Numbered from the stretch's first letter, positions 1 through 8,692 are shown. The stretch is DNA of 64,000 nt from Bacteroidota bacterium (GCA_029781865.1 JAKOVW010000093.1:236605-300604); one strand, 5' to 3'. Program-made: numbers and translations. The notes: generated by a model not told the origin, from the letters alone.

Positions 1-2
1 CA

Positions 3-647
3 CACTATTTAAATAAATACGGACAATTTACCGAGCAGTCTCCTTTTTGTGAACGCGATTTTAAATTGCCGCATTCCCTGGAGACTCATGATGAAAAAGG
101 AGATTTCCTGATCAATATTAAGAAACGCGGATTGATTTATCCTTATGTATATGATTCACATCCTTTTGATGTCGTAGGCTATGACGGCTGTTGCTACCCT
201 TATGCATTTTCCATCTTCAATTTTGAACCTATAACAGGCCGCATCCATATGCCGCCACCGGTACACCAGCAATTTCAGGCCCGTAATTTTGTGGTTTGCT
301 CCTTTGTTCCGCGCATGTATGATTATCATCCACAGGCCATCCCGGCACCGTATCATCACAGCAATATCGACAGTGATGAACTGCTCTATTACGTCGACGG
401 CGATTTTATGAGCAGAAACAATATTCAAAAAGGGCAGATCACTTTGCATCCGGGAGGTATTCCACATGGACCACATCCCGGTGCCATTGAACGGAGTATC
501 GGAAAAAAAGAAACCAATGAACTTGCCGTAATGATCGATCCGTTCAATCCGGTTAAAATCACCAAAGAAGCCCTGAAAATTGAAATGGAAGATTATTACC
601 AGTCCTGGTTAATCAAAGAAAAAGAAAAGCAAATGGAAATTGCTTAA
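3..647 (+). CDS. hmgA: Homogentisate 1,2-dioxygenase, 3' part
   Basis: This is the C-terminal part of homogentisate 1,2-dioxygenase, the ring-opening enzyme of tyrosine and phenylalanine catabolism (homogentisate to maleylacetoacetate). The reading frame is open from base 3, so the gene starts outside the window; the family is usually about 380-440 aa and roughly 215 codons are visible. The iron-site region is present: the PYHHSNIDSDE motif supplies a His and the Glu ligand, and the downstream GGIPHGPHPG motif supplies the other His. It lies 42 bp upstream of hppD on the same strand, so the two consecutive steps of the pathway are probably co-transcribed. An internal TTG at 66 could be mistaken for a start but cuts the conserved domain. 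Confidence 0.93.
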   Translation, partial: HYLNKYGQFTEQSPFCERDFKLPHSLETHDEKGDFLINIKKRGLIYPYVYDSHPFDVVGYDGCCYPYAFSIFNFEPITGRIHMPPPVHQQFQARNFVVCSFVPRMYDYHPQAIPAPYHHSNIDSDELLYYVDGDFMSRNNIQKGQITLHPGGIPHGPHPGAIERSIGKKETNELAVMIDPFNPVKITKEALKIEMEDYYQSWLIKEKEKQMEIA

Positions 648-689
648 ATCCGCTCATTGCGAATTATGAATTTGTTTAAAATTTAAATT

Positions 690-1844
690 ATGGATAATCT
701 AACTGCAGTTAAAAATTTCAATTACTCCGAAACAAAAAAAATATTTGAACAAGCGCAGGATTTTTTACCTATTCTTGGCACAGACTATGTTGAACTTTAT
801 GTGGGCAATGCCAAACAGGCTGCACATTATTATAAAACGGCTTTTGGTTTTCAGGATCTCGCATACGCAGGATTGGAAACCGGTGTACGCGATCGCACAT
901 CGTATGTATTGCAACAGGGAAAAATTCGCCTGGTACTGACAACCCCTTTAGTACAAACCGGAGAAATAGCTGATCACATCAAAAAACATGGCGATGGTGT
1001 TAAAGTCATTGCGCTTTGGGTTAATAATGCATATGATGCATTCGAACAAACGGTAAAACGAGGTGCAAAACCTTTTCTTCAACCGGAATCCATTTCAGAC
1101 GCCTATGGCGAAATACGCAGATCGGGAATCCATACTTATGGAGATACCGTTCATTTGTTTATCGAGCGTACCAATTACTTAGGTTTGTTTATGCCGGGTT
1201 ATGAACGTTGGGAGTCTGAATATCATCCCATACCAACCGGTTTAAAATATATAGACCACATGGTTGGAAATGTGGAAATGGGTGGAATGAATGTATGGAG
1301 TAAATTTTATGCTGAAGTAATGGGCTTTTACAATCTCATCACCTTTGATGATAAAGATATCTCTACGGAATACACTGCATTGATGAGTAAAGTTATGACG
1401 AACGGAAATGGTTATATTAAATTTCCGATCAATGAACCCGCAGTAGGAAAAAAGAAATCACAGGTGGAAGAATATCTGGATTTTTATAATGGCCCCGGAT
1501 GTCAGCATATTGCAGTTGCCACAGATGATATCATTTTTACTATTTCTGAAATGCGCAAACGCGGTGTGGAATTTTTATATGTACCCGGATCCTATTACGA
1601 CACCGTTGGTCAACGCGTAGGAATTATCGAAGAAGATCTCAACGAGCTCAAAAAATGGGGAATTATGGTAGACCGCGATGAAGAAGGTTACCTCCTGCAA
1701 ATATTTACCAAACCCGTTGAAGACAGGCCTACTTTGTTTTTTGAAATTATCCAACGCAAAGGAGCTAAATCATTCGGCAAAGGAAATTTCCAGGCATTGT
1801 TTGAAAGTATAGAAGCAGAACAGGCAAGAAGAGGTACGCTTTAA
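690..1844 (+). CDS. hppD: 4-hydroxyphenylpyruvate dioxygenase
   Basis: This 384-residue protein is 4-hydroxyphenylpyruvate dioxygenase, which makes homogentisate, the substrate of the gene just upstream. Two vicinal-oxygen-chelate halves are visible. The expected 2-His-1-Glu iron site is intact: H190 in DHMVGN, H273 in GCQHIAV and E352 in FFEIIQRKG. Length and the C-terminal helix (FGKGNFQALFESIE) are normal for bacterial HPPD. The ATG at 690 gives a typical N-terminus. The gene pair order hmgA-hppD suggests a small tyrosine-degradation operon whose beginning lies left of the window. Confidence 0.96.
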   Translation: MDNLTAVKNFNYSETKKIFEQAQDFLPILGTDYVELYVGNAKQAAHYYKTAFGFQDLAYAGLETGVRDRTSYVLQQGKIRLVLTTPLVQTGEIADHIKKHGDGVKVIALWVNNAYDAFEQTVKRGAKPFLQPESISDAYGEIRRSGIHTYGDTVHLFIERTNYLGLFMPGYERWESEYHPIPTGLKYIDHMVGNVEMGGMNVWSKFYAEVMGFYNLITFDDKDISTEYTALMSKVMTNGNGYIKFPINEPAVGKKKSQVEEYLDFYNGPGCQHIAVATDDIIFTISEMRKRGVEFLYVPGSYYDTVGQRVGIIEEDLNELKKWGIMVDRDEEGYLLQIFTKPVEDRPTLFFEIIQRKGAKSFGKGNFQALFESIEAEQARRGTL

Positions 1845-1923
1845 ATTGGAGGCACCTGGTTTAACTTCTGTTTCATTTATTCCTTGAAACGGTGCTCCAT
1901 AAATGGAGCAATGAAAAGCGTAT

Positions 1924-3087
1924 TTACTTAAAACGAACAGGCGTTTTGATCAGAATCCAAACCACCAGCATCATCGCAAGAATTAATGCCAGTTTTTCGC
2001 CCACTGTCGCAAGCCAGTTTATTTTTAAGGATTGTTCGTTTTTCGGCAGGATACCGTCTGCTATTCTGAATACAGGGTTCAAATACAATTTGCAATTCTT
2101 TGAATACGCAATTGTTCTTACATACGATTCATCCGCCTGAAAAGTATGAGACGCATGATTGGAATGCATAACAGAGTCCTTAACAATTCCGTCATTGCTA
2201 ATAAACACAACTTTATCTGCAGTATCATTAAATTCGACATTCATAGTCGTCCCATCCGTTTTGCAGGAGGATAATTTTAAATCGCAGGATCTGTCCGGAT
2301 CAGCAACTGCGTATGCATTTCCCGTTTTGAGTTCGTCAAGGGTATGATTCAAATCTTCCTTGCCATCTACCATGGTAAATCTAACGCCAACCTCACCCGG
2401 CTTTTGCAAATCGTGCATATCGTCATTCCCAATGATAAAAACCGGTTTGCCGTGTGTCAATGCAAGATCCCATTCTCCTTCAGAATACCGGTAATGATTG
2501 AGCACTTCAATCAAATGGTAATTGCTGAGTTTTGAAAAATCATTCATTTCATGCCCCTTTCCGAATTGCGGATGTGCAATCACCAACACTTTGCAATCCG
2601 GATATACTTCATTCAATATGTACTGTCTGTCCTGTATGTTGTGAAACAAACTGACTTCCCTGAACTTTGCTTTTTGATATCCGATCACCAGCCGGTGCGC
2701 TTTAAACAGATTATAACCATATTCATATACAGTCAGAGAATCCGGTTTGCCTTTAAAGTAAATGGCCTGAGGATCATGATAATTGGAGACACCAATAATG
2801 TCGTAATGGAGTTTCGTATATTCCTGAATAATTTCTTCTTTGCTTTGTTTCATTCCGTTGGTCAATCCACCCCAGGCCTTTGCATGCGCATGCAAATTCA
2901 TCTTTAACCAATTTGTACCTGAATGCTGATATGGATTGTAAAAGCTGTTTCCGGAAAATGGTTTTCCCTCTTCCAAAGAATAAACCGGGGTGATAAAATG
3001 CTGTATAATAGTAATGATAATGCCAAATGCGAGAATCCATTTGACGATAAAAAGTAACACAAGAAATGCTGTCCTTAATTGCTTCAC
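1924..3087 (-). CDS. Membrane-anchored PHP-domain protein
   Basis: This 387-residue protein has an N-terminal transmembrane segment (about residues 5-30) and a second one near the C-terminus (about 362-380), so most of it is probably extracytoplasmic. The middle carries hallmarks of the PHP (polymerase and histidinol phosphatase) metal-dependent phosphoesterase fold: an HxH motif in NLHAHAK, GVSNYHDP, IAHPQFG and GNDDMHD, which together can bind catalytic metals. The specific substrate cannot be told from the sequence. It stands alone, convergent with hppD, with no clear operon partner. A secreted phosphoesterase or nuclease-like role is inference from the fold only. Confidence 0.7.
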   Translation of the reverse strand: MKQLRTAFLVLLFIVKWILAFGIIITIIQHFITPVYSLEEGKPFSGNSFYNPYQHSGTNWLKMNLHAHAKAWGGLTNGMKQSKEEIIQEYTKLHYDIIGVSNYHDPQAIYFKGKPDSLTVYEYGYNLFKAHRLVIGYQKAKFREVSLFHNIQDRQYILNEVYPDCKVLVIAHPQFGKGHEMNDFSKLSNYHLIEVLNHYRYSEGEWDLALTHGKPVFIIGNDDMHDLQKPGEVGVRFTMVDGKEDLNHTLDELKTGNAYAVADPDRSCDLKLSSCKTDGTTMNVEFNDTADKVVFISNDGIVKDSVMHSNHASHTFQADESYVRTIAYSKNCKLYLNPVFRIADGILPKNEQSLKINWLATVGEKLALILAMMLVVWILIKTPVRFK

Positions 3088-3220
3088 TGCTATTCAATTG
3101 AAATTGCAATATACTGTATTTGAACATCAGGACTAAAGAAATTCAGAATACAGTTAACACAGACCGTCACCCCGCAAACACAAAACATATGAACTTTCCA
3201 ATTATTCAGAGGCTGGCAAT

Positions 3221-3251
3221 AAAAAAGCCCACGAGTAAATTCATGGGCTTT
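3221..3251 (-). terminator. Rho-independent terminator
   Basis: An 8-bp stem (AAAGCCCA/TGGGCTTT) with a 12-nt loop. On the minus strand it is followed by a T run, so it fits termination of the small lipoprotein gene that ends at 3320. Confidence 0.6.
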
Positions 3252-3319
3252 ATGTTCTCCCCGTTAAAGGATATTCAATCAGGAGTGTTATGGAGAAAAA
3301 ACCATCTTAAGCATCTTGT

Positions 3320-3694
3320 TTATCTTTTAAATCTATTGCTGATTTGATAATTTGTCTGTTGATCCGCTTTTTCGGTCTTATTCAATTTGTCATGCCTCAA
3401 ACTTTCACCGTACCTGGATTGTGGCAAATTCCGGTATCTTTTCTGACTTCTATAAAAAGATTCAAGAGTAGTTGCATGCTCAGTATTTTCATCTTCATAT
3501 GTGGAATGAGCCTGATTGATATCAGAGCGATTTTGATCCTGGATAAACCGACCCTTTTTTATTGATGATACCGCAGGAAATTTTTTTTGAGTAGAATTGA
3601 AATCCTGAGATTCCCAGGAAGGCAGGGTGGAATGTGTTGGCGCACAATTGCTCAGCACCAGCGAAATGAAAAGGGCGAATAGAATTTGTTTCAT
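3320..3694 (-). CDS. Small secreted protein or lipoprotein, unknown function
   Basis: A 124-residue protein with a hydrophobic signal segment ending in LVLSNCAP, suggestive of a lipoprotein signal although the lipobox (LSNC) is not canonical. The rest is polar, rich in Ser, Gln, Lys and Arg, and looks disordered; no domain is recognised. The open frame extends upstream to 3907, but the ATG at 3694 is preferred because it starts directly at the signal peptide and avoids overlap with the divergent regulator. A terminator lies about 70 bp downstream. Confidence 0.55.
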   Translation of the reverse strand: MKQILFALFISLVLSNCAPTHSTLPSWESQDFNSTQKKFPAVSSIKKGRFIQDQNRSDINQAHSTYEDENTEHATTLESFYRSQKRYRNLPQSRYGESLRHDKLNKTEKADQQTNYQISNRFKR

Positions 3695-3752
3695 GGCCGG
3701 AATTTTTTTGTGTATTTGAAAAATAGTTTTGACCCAACAAAAGTATTTCGAA

Positions 3753-3799
3753 TCCGGACTATCTTTGTAGTCCAGATTTAAGATATAAACTAGTCCGGT
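3753..3799 (+). promoter_or_regulatory. Promoter with repeated operator half-sites upstream of the MocR-like gene
   Basis: A TAnnTTTG -7 element (TATCTTTG, 3760-3767) is flanked by three related half-sites: CCGGACTA (3754-3761), TAGTCC (3768-3773) and CTAGTCCGG (3790-3798), the first inverted relative to the others. Position and repetition suggest autoregulation by the adjacent MocR-type regulator; this is inference. Confidence 0.5.
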
Positions 3800-3800
3800 T

Positions 3801-5270
3801 ATGCTGCCCTGGATCACCATGATGAATCTACAGAAGGATGCGGAGATGCCTGTATTTCTGCAATTAGCCAATGGCATTATCCGGGAAATCAAAAATGGAA
3901 TTCTCAAACCCGGCTCTAAAATGCCGGGAACACGGATGATGGCTGATGCCTTGAAAATTAACCGGCAAACCGTGGTGAATGCTTATGATGAACTCGATGC
4001 CCAGGGATGGATAGTCTCGAGGCAATCCAAAGGCAGTTTTATCAGCCATAAGTTACCGGAATTTACTCCCAAACGAATTGCCCAGATTCCACAGCCTTCA
4101 AATCGTCCGGATTGCACTGGTTATAGCTTCACAATCAATACGATTATACATGAACCTGCCAAGCCAAACCGGCATATCAACGGATTTCATGACGGTCCCG
4201 ATGTCCGCCTGGTACCTGCCGAATTGCTAAGCAGGGGTTATAAAAGCATTTTAAGTCGCAAAAGCGGAATCATTCTTTTATCCTATGCTGAGGTAGAAGG
4301 CAGACAATATGTAAGAAAAGCGATATCGGATTATCTCAACTCCACACGCGGCCTGCAAACTAAAGAAGACAATTTATTAATCACCCGTGGTGCGCAGATG
4401 GCTATGTATTTGCTGGCTTCGGTGCTGATTTCCAAAAATGATATCGTTGTTACCGCCAATTTGAGTTTCCGTTATGCAGATATCTGCTTTTTAAATGCCG
4501 GCGCTACGATAGTTCGCATTCCGGTAGATGAAGACGGTATCGATGTGGATGAACTTGAAAAGATCTGCAGGAAAAAAACAATTCGTGCCATTTATGTAAC
4601 TTCTCATCATCATTATCCAACTACAGTTACTTTATGCGCAGCAAGAAGAATGAAGCTCATACATTTGGCGGAGCAATATGGATTTATCATCATTGAAGAT
4701 GATTACGATTATGAATTTCATTACGAAAGTAGTCCGATACTTCCCCTGGCGAGTGTAGACAAACAAGGAATGGTCGTTTACATTGGCTCTTTTAGCAAAA
4801 CCATCTCTCCTTCAATCCGCATCGGTTATATCGCTGCTCCTCCCAATTTGATCATGGAATTAAGTAAGTTGAGAATGATACTCGATGTGCAGGGAGACCC
4901 CATTGGTGAACAGGCTGTAGCTGAATTACTCAATGAAGGTCAGATACGCAGGCACATGAAAAAGGTTTTGAAAGTATATAAAGAGCGAAGAGACTTTATG
5001 GTAAACCGACTTAAAGATAAATTATCAGATGTCATCGATTTTAAAAGTCCTGAAGGCGGACTTTCGATTTGGGCGCGGTTTGATAATAAATATCCTTTGC
5101 CTGAACTATCGGAAAAAATGATGAAAAAAAACCTAGTTCTTTCCAAAGGATTGATTCATGATTTGGCACCTGGTAAAAAGTTAAACAGCACGCGCATGGG
5201 ATTTGGATGGATGAATATCAATGAAGCTGATCACGCCATCACCGTATTGGAAGAAACCATTAAGAGATGA
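3801..5270 (+). CDS. MocR/PdxR-type regulator (GntR HTH fused to class I aminotransferase domain)
   Basis: A 489-residue chimeric regulator. Residues about 10-85 form a GntR winged helix (VFLQLANGIIREIKNG...INRQTVVNAYDEL), and the rest is a fold-type I aminotransferase-like domain. The PLP-binding lysine is present at about K333 in GSFSKTISP, as are IIEDDYDYEF and the C-terminal SRxGFG-like segment (STRMGFGWM). Members of the MocR family use PLP or a PLP-amine adduct as effector and usually control neighbouring vitamin B6, GABA or taurine genes. No such target is adjacent here, so the regulon is unknown; repeated half-sites in its promoter suggest autoregulation. ATG 3801 is used; ATG 3819 is an alternative. 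Confidence 0.88.
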   Translation: MLPWITMMNLQKDAEMPVFLQLANGIIREIKNGILKPGSKMPGTRMMADALKINRQTVVNAYDELDAQGWIVSRQSKGSFISHKLPEFTPKRIAQIPQPSNRPDCTGYSFTINTIIHEPAKPNRHINGFHDGPDVRLVPAELLSRGYKSILSRKSGIILLSYAEVEGRQYVRKAISDYLNSTRGLQTKEDNLLITRGAQMAMYLLASVLISKNDIVVTANLSFRYADICFLNAGATIVRIPVDEDGIDVDELEKICRKKTIRAIYVTSHHHYPTTVTLCAARRMKLIHLAEQYGFIIIEDDYDYEFHYESSPILPLASVDKQGMVVYIGSFSKTISPSIRIGYIAAPPNLIMELSKLRMILDVQGDPIGEQAVAELLNEGQIRRHMKKVLKVYKERRDFMVNRLKDKLSDVIDFKSPEGGLSIWARFDNKYPLPELSEKMMKKNLVLSKGLIHDLAPGKKLNSTRMGFGWMNINEADHAITVLEETIKR

Positions 5271-5336
5271 TATTTAACCTGAAGAAAGATCAAAACACGA
5301 AGCAGTTTACCCGAAATTTCTGAAAGAAAGATTTTT

Positions 5337-6053
5337 TTATTTTTTATTTTCTTCAGGAAAGCCGTATTTCAATAAAAGCATTTCTTCCTCTTTGATCAAT
5401 CCGATTCCTTCAGCATAATATTTGTATTCTTTTTCTTTAGGATTCAGATCATTGGTTTCTTCTATTTTCAGACAATTCACAAAATATCCTTTATGTGTTT
5501 TTACCACTTCAGATACGCTGATGATTTCAGCTTTATCCATTGCAATTCCGGGCGCATTTTCTTCAACAAATTTTGCCGCAGGCAAAATCGTACCGGGCAT
5601 AATGATTCCGGGTTTATTTTTTCCAATGGCCAGCCAGGATCCTTTATGACTTACTACTTTGCTTTTGCGATAAATATCTACCTGTTCACCAAAGTAATAA
5701 ATGGAATTGTTCTTTTTATTAAAAGCAAAATAGTTTTTTGAAATTTCAACTGTTCTTCCATTCACAGACTCTTTTTCTTCCACTACTCTGGTTTCAACAG
5801 AACCGATTTTTTTAGTTTCATGTAATACATTAATTTCAAGTCTTTCTTTGCTTTTCCCATTTCCTCCTTCCAATACCAATTGATAACCGGGTTCTAAAAT
5901 GAAAAACATATTTCGTCCGGTGCTCGAAAAATCCGCACTGTCAGACAAAAGCGGATCGGACATAGATGGATCAGCGATTGCACTTTTATGTTGTGTAAAC
6001 ACCACATTGAAGGCCGACAACAATAAAATAACATGCAGGACGTTTTTTTTCAT
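5337..6053 (-). CDS. Secreted protein of unknown function, TapB/DUF3108-like
   Basis: A 238-residue protein with a cleavable signal peptide (MKKNVLHVILLLSAFNVVFT). The body is beta-rich and ends with KYYAEGIGLIKEEEMLLLKYG. The pattern of a value converted to conventional form, followed by a YYAEGIGLIK-type ending, resembles TapB/DUF3108-like periplasmic proteins; this is a weak family guess from pattern only. It is a single gene with its own -7 element (6079-6086), convergent with the MocR-like gene. Confidence 0.6.
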   Translation of the reverse strand: MKKNVLHVILLLSAFNVVFTQHKSAIADPSMSDPLLSDSADFSSTGRNMFFILEPGYQLVLEGGNGKSKERLEINVLHETKKIGSVETRVVEEKESVNGRTVEISKNYFAFNKKNNSIYYFGEQVDIYRKSKVVSHKGSWLAIGKNKPGIIMPGTILPAAKFVEENAPGIAMDKAEIISVSEVVKTHKGYFVNCLKIEETNDLNPKEKEYKYYAEGIGLIKEEEMLLLKYGFPEENKK

Positions 6054-6078
6054 ATCATTGGATTTCTGTAATCCGAAT

Positions 6079-6086
6079 CAAATTTA
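6079..6086 (-). promoter_or_regulatory. -7 promoter element (TAAATTTG)
   Basis: A TAnnTTTG Bacteroidota -7 element on the minus strand, 26 bp upstream of the ATG at 6053. It places the transcription start about 20 nt before the secreted-protein gene. Confidence 0.45.
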
Positions 6087-6413
6087 CAAATAAAACTCAT
6101 TATAGAAATTCAATAAATCAGAATTCACTTCAAGCTGATAGTGGGTTGATTCTTTCCCAGTTTCCGATCTGTTCAAGTTCTATTTTACGCAAACAAAAAA
6201 TAGTTTAAAGGTCAGCAGTTGGAAACAATCAAGTTTACAAAATTTATTCTTTTTATTACATAATTCACAGCATTGATTTTATTTTTCAATAAAGTAAAAA
6301 TAATCAATGAATAAGCCTTAGCATCTGAACTTAAAATAAAAGAATGCGTTACAGAGAAACTGAATCCTTGTGAAGAGGAATTAATTTATTCATTAATTTA
6401 AAAACAAACAATT
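6087..6413. other. Non-coding stretch before the beta-barrel gene
   Basis: AT-rich intergenic DNA between two divergent genes. I see no ORF, RNA or repeat. It must hold the promoter of the downstream beta-barrel gene, but no clean TAnnTTTG element is visible. Confidence 0.4.
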
Positions 6414-6995
6414 ATGAAAATCTTTTTGAACATTTGTCTCGCCATCCTATTCATGACGGGCACATCAAATGCACAACATGTTAATATTGGAATTAAAGCC
6501 GGATTAAATGTGTACAACATCAGCAGCAGCGACAATTCCAATTATGATCCCAAACTAGGAGTTCATTTTGGCCTGATCGGCCATATTCACAGATCTGATT
6601 ATTTTGCCATACAACCTGAAATAATCTTTTCCATGCAAGGAGCAAAATACAGTGCAGGTGGTTTAGATTACAAAACCAATTTGAATTACATTAATATTCC
6701 CGTGATGTTTCAATATATGTTTGAGAATGGATTCCGTTTAGAAGCTGGTCCGCAACTGGGGATATTGGTCAGTGCCAAAAATATCGTAAACGATACGGAT
6801 AACAATATAAAAGACCAGGTGAAAACCTTCGATTTTGGTGTTGGCCTGGGTGTAAGTTATGTACATATATCCAGTGGATTTGGTGTGGATGCCAGATACA
6901 ATATCGGATTGAGTAACATCAATGATAATGGTACCGAAAAATTAAGAAATGCAGGAATTCAATTTGGTGTGTTTTATCTTTTTAATCACAGTTAA
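6414..6995 (+). CDS. Outer-membrane beta-barrel protein, PorT-like family
   Basis: A 193-residue protein with signal peptide (cleavage near SNAQ), then alternating amphipathic strands and glycines (GIKAGLNVYN, YFAIQPEIIFSMQGAKY, GFRLEAGPQLGILVSAK, FDFGVGLGVSYVH). This is the pattern of the small outer-membrane beta-barrel (OMP_b-brl_2/PorT-like) family abundant in Bacteroidota. It ends in an aromatic-rich strand (GVFYLFN). A strong terminator follows 15 bp downstream, so it is monocistronic. The individual function (porin, adhesin or assembly factor) cannot be read from the sequence. Confidence 0.85.
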   Translation: MKIFLNICLAILFMTGTSNAQHVNIGIKAGLNVYNISSSDNSNYDPKLGVHFGLIGHIHRSDYFAIQPEIIFSMQGAKYSAGGLDYKTNLNYINIPVMFQYMFENGFRLEAGPQLGILVSAKNIVNDTDNNIKDQVKTFDFGVGLGVSYVHISSGFGVDARYNIGLSNINDNGTEKLRNAGIQFGVFYLFNHS

Positions 6996-7010
6996 TTGAT
7001 CAAAATTAAA

Positions 7011-7039
7011 AAGGGGGTATTTGTTACCCCCTTTTTTTA
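7011..7039 (+). terminator. Rho-independent terminator
   Basis: Stem AAGGGGGTA/TACCCCCTT followed by a T run, placed just after the beta-barrel stop codon. Its A/T-flanked symmetry would also stop the convergent yceI-like transcript. Confidence 0.88.
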
Positions 7040-7075
7040 TTTGATCGTTATTGAAGTTTAAGTCAATTGCAGATT

Positions 7076-7657
7076 TTAATCTTTTGAGAATTCTGCATTC
7101 GCGATAAGATTCACTTCGTCGCTTAATATTGAACCGGGTGTAGATACGGACAAATTAAAATCTGAACGTTTTATGGTCCCGGTAACCTTAAATCCGGTAA
7201 TAGCTTTTTTACTCATCGGATTGGTGCCTGATCGGGCAAAAGCAGTTAACTCAACTGGTTTGGTAACCCCATGAAGTGTTAAATCACCTGTAACTTTATA
7301 GTTGCCGTCAGCCATTTTTTTGAATGTCTTGCTTTTAAAACTAAGCGTGGGATATTTTGCCGCATCAAAGAAATCAGGTCCCTTAATGTGATCATCCCTT
7401 TTGTCGTTGTCGGTCGTTACACTATTCACATCTGCAGTTAACTCTACCACTGCATCTGAAAAATCCTCTTTGGACGTGGTTATTTTGGATTCAAATGACT
7501 TGAAGCTTCCTTCCACTTCTGAAACCAACAGGTGTGTAATCGTAAACCCAAGTTTTGCATGAGCCTTATCCAGTGACCAGGTCGCAGGATTTACCGGTTT
7601 AAATGCAAATAGACCAATCGTTGCTGCAATCGCAACACAAATAATACTGTTTTTCAT
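7076..7657 (-). CDS. YceI-family periplasmic protein
   Basis: A 193-residue protein of the YceI family (lipocalin-like fold binding polyisoprenoid or other lipids in the periplasm). The N-terminus is a signal peptide (MKNSIICVAIAATIGLFAFK). Family hallmarks are W-x-D-xxH (WSLDKAHAKLGF), DxNSVTTDNDKRDDHIKGPDFFDAAKYP, the LTLHGVTKP motif and SRSDFNLS-like TIKRSDFNL. It is divergent from an HxlR-type regulator, and the shared intergenic region is dense in palindromes, so its expression is probably controlled by that regulator in response to a redox or electrophile signal (inference). Confidence 0.93.
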   Translation of the reverse strand: MKNSIICVAIAATIGLFAFKPVNPATWSLDKAHAKLGFTITHLLVSEVEGSFKSFESKITTSKEDFSDAVVELTADVNSVTTDNDKRDDHIKGPDFFDAAKYPTLSFKSKTFKKMADGNYKVTGDLTLHGVTKPVELTAFARSGTNPMSKKAITGFKVTGTIKRSDFNLSVSTPGSILSDEVNLIANAEFSKD

Positions 7658-7700
7658 GTACTTTTTTTTAATAATGATTTAGAATTGTTGTTTCGAACCG

Positions 7701-7708
7701 CAAACTTA
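7701..7708 (-). promoter_or_regulatory. -7 element (TAAGTTTG) of the yceI-like gene
   Basis: A TAnnTTTG element on the minus strand about 45 bp before the ATG of the yceI-like gene. The operator cluster starts immediately upstream, where it would cover the -33 region. Confidence 0.55.
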
Positions 7709-7710
7709 TA

Positions 7711-7770
7711 TACATTTGCTATACAAAATATAGCGCTATACTATTGGATAGCACTATACTTTAGTATAGT
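7711..7770. promoter_or_regulatory. Palindromic operator cluster between yceI-like and hxlR-like genes
   Basis: Three overlapping inverted repeats share the core CTATA: GCTATA-caaaa-TATAGC (7719-7735), TATAGCGCTATA (7729-7740) and ACTATACT-tt-AGTATAGT (7753-7770, perfect 8-bp arms). A plus-strand TACATTTG (7711-7718) could be the -7 element for the regulator gene. The arrangement suggests autorepression plus control of the divergent yceI-like gene. Confidence 0.65.
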
Positions 7771-7782
7771 AACGTACCTATC

Positions 7783-8148
7783 ATGACTTCAGAAGCAAAA
7801 AAGAACAAAGGACGCAGCCTCGAAGGTTGCATCAAAATGATCGTTCCCGTGCGGGACGCCCTGGAAATCCTCAACGGAAGATGGAAATTGCCCATCATTA
7901 TCTCCCTTTCCTTCGGAGACAAACGATTCAGACAAATTTCCAAAGAAATCAATGGCATCACGGATAAAATGCTTTCCAAAGAATTAAAAGATCTCGAATT
8001 AAATCAATTGGTCAAACGCACCGTGTATGATACCTTTCCACCAACGGTCGAATATTCCATCACAGAACATGGCCGATCACTCGACAAGGTATTGATTGAA
8101 CTTAAAAACTGGGGAATGGAACACCGCAAAAAGATTATGAAAAAGTAA
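7783..8148 (+). CDS. HxlR-family transcriptional regulator
   Basis: A 121-residue winged-helix protein of the HxlR family: CxxPVRDALEILNGRWKLPIIISL, then FRQISKEINGITDKMLSKELKDLE (recognition helix) and the wing (TVYDTFPPTVEYSITEHGRSL). A cysteine near residue 17 (EGCIKM) sits at the position used for thiol sensing in HypR/YodB-type members. It is divergent from a yceI-like gene, with a palindromic operator cluster between. YceI-HxlR pairs are a recurrent arrangement, so direct regulation of the neighbour is likely. Confidence 0.93.
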   Translation: MTSEAKKNKGRSLEGCIKMIVPVRDALEILNGRWKLPIIISLSFGDKRFRQISKEINGITDKMLSKELKDLELNQLVKRTVYDTFPPTVEYSITEHGRSLDKVLIELKNWGMEHRKKIMKK

Positions 8149-8205
8149 AGAGCATTCAACAAACAAGATCAACTAAAATTCAAACGAGCTAATCTTATAT
8201 TCTTC

Positions 8206-8601
8206 TTACTCTACTGATTCTTCTACCGCATTCGGAATTTCCGCTATTTTCTGACCAAACTGCAGTATGTATCCATTGTTGTCATAAATCGCAAATTCGC
8301 GCATGCCCCATTCGAAATCATCAATGGGCTGACAAATTGCAGTTATGTCTTTCAGACTTTCCCATAGACCATTGATATCATCTGTATTCAGGTACAATGA
8401 ACCGGTAAACGTTGGATTGTCAAACGGAGTTTGTTCATTGGGTTTTACAATGATGATTTCAACCTGGTCTTTATGCAAGGAAGCATAGGACCAATCTTCA
8501 TTGTGTTCGTTGCACGAAAATCCAAGCAACTCAGTATAAAAATAAATGGTTTCCTGTAGATCAATAGTCCACAGCATGGGTTTTATGGAAGTAAGTTTCA
8601 T
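8206..8601 (-). CDS. VOC-superfamily (glyoxalase/bleomycin-resistance-like) protein
   Basis: A 131-residue protein with one vicinal-oxygen-chelate domain pair: SIKPMLWTIDLQETIYFYTELLGF at the N-terminus, a middle region GSLYLNTDDINGLWESL, and DFEWGMREFAIYDNNGYILQFGQ at the C-terminus. Members include glyoxalases and antibiotic-binding proteins; the substrate is not evident. It is a single gene, convergent with the hxlR-like gene. Confidence 0.85.
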   Translation of the reverse strand: MKLTSIKPMLWTIDLQETIYFYTELLGFSCNEHNEDWSYASLHKDQVEIIIVKPNEQTPFDNPTFTGSLYLNTDDINGLWESLKDITAICQPIDDFEWGMREFAIYDNNGYILQFGQKIAEIPNAVEESVE

Positions 8602-8611
8602 GGGGAAGGTT

Positions 8612-8692
8612 GGAGGTGTTTAGAAATTAGGTTTTTAGGTTGTAGGTATTTAGGCTGTAGGAGTTTAGGTTTTAGTAGTTTAGGAGTTTAGG
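8612..8692. repeat. Short degenerate tandem repeat (TTTAGG/TGTAGG)
   Basis: About ten loosely spaced copies of a TTTAGG or TGTAGG hexamer with 4-6 nt spacers, upstream of the VOC gene. It is low-complexity DNA with no apparent gene. Confidence 0.6.

Noticed and set aside
1892..3127. Small ORFs opposite or overlapping the PHP-domain gene
   Set aside because: Shadow frames; the minus-strand PHP protein has conserved motifs across the same bases.
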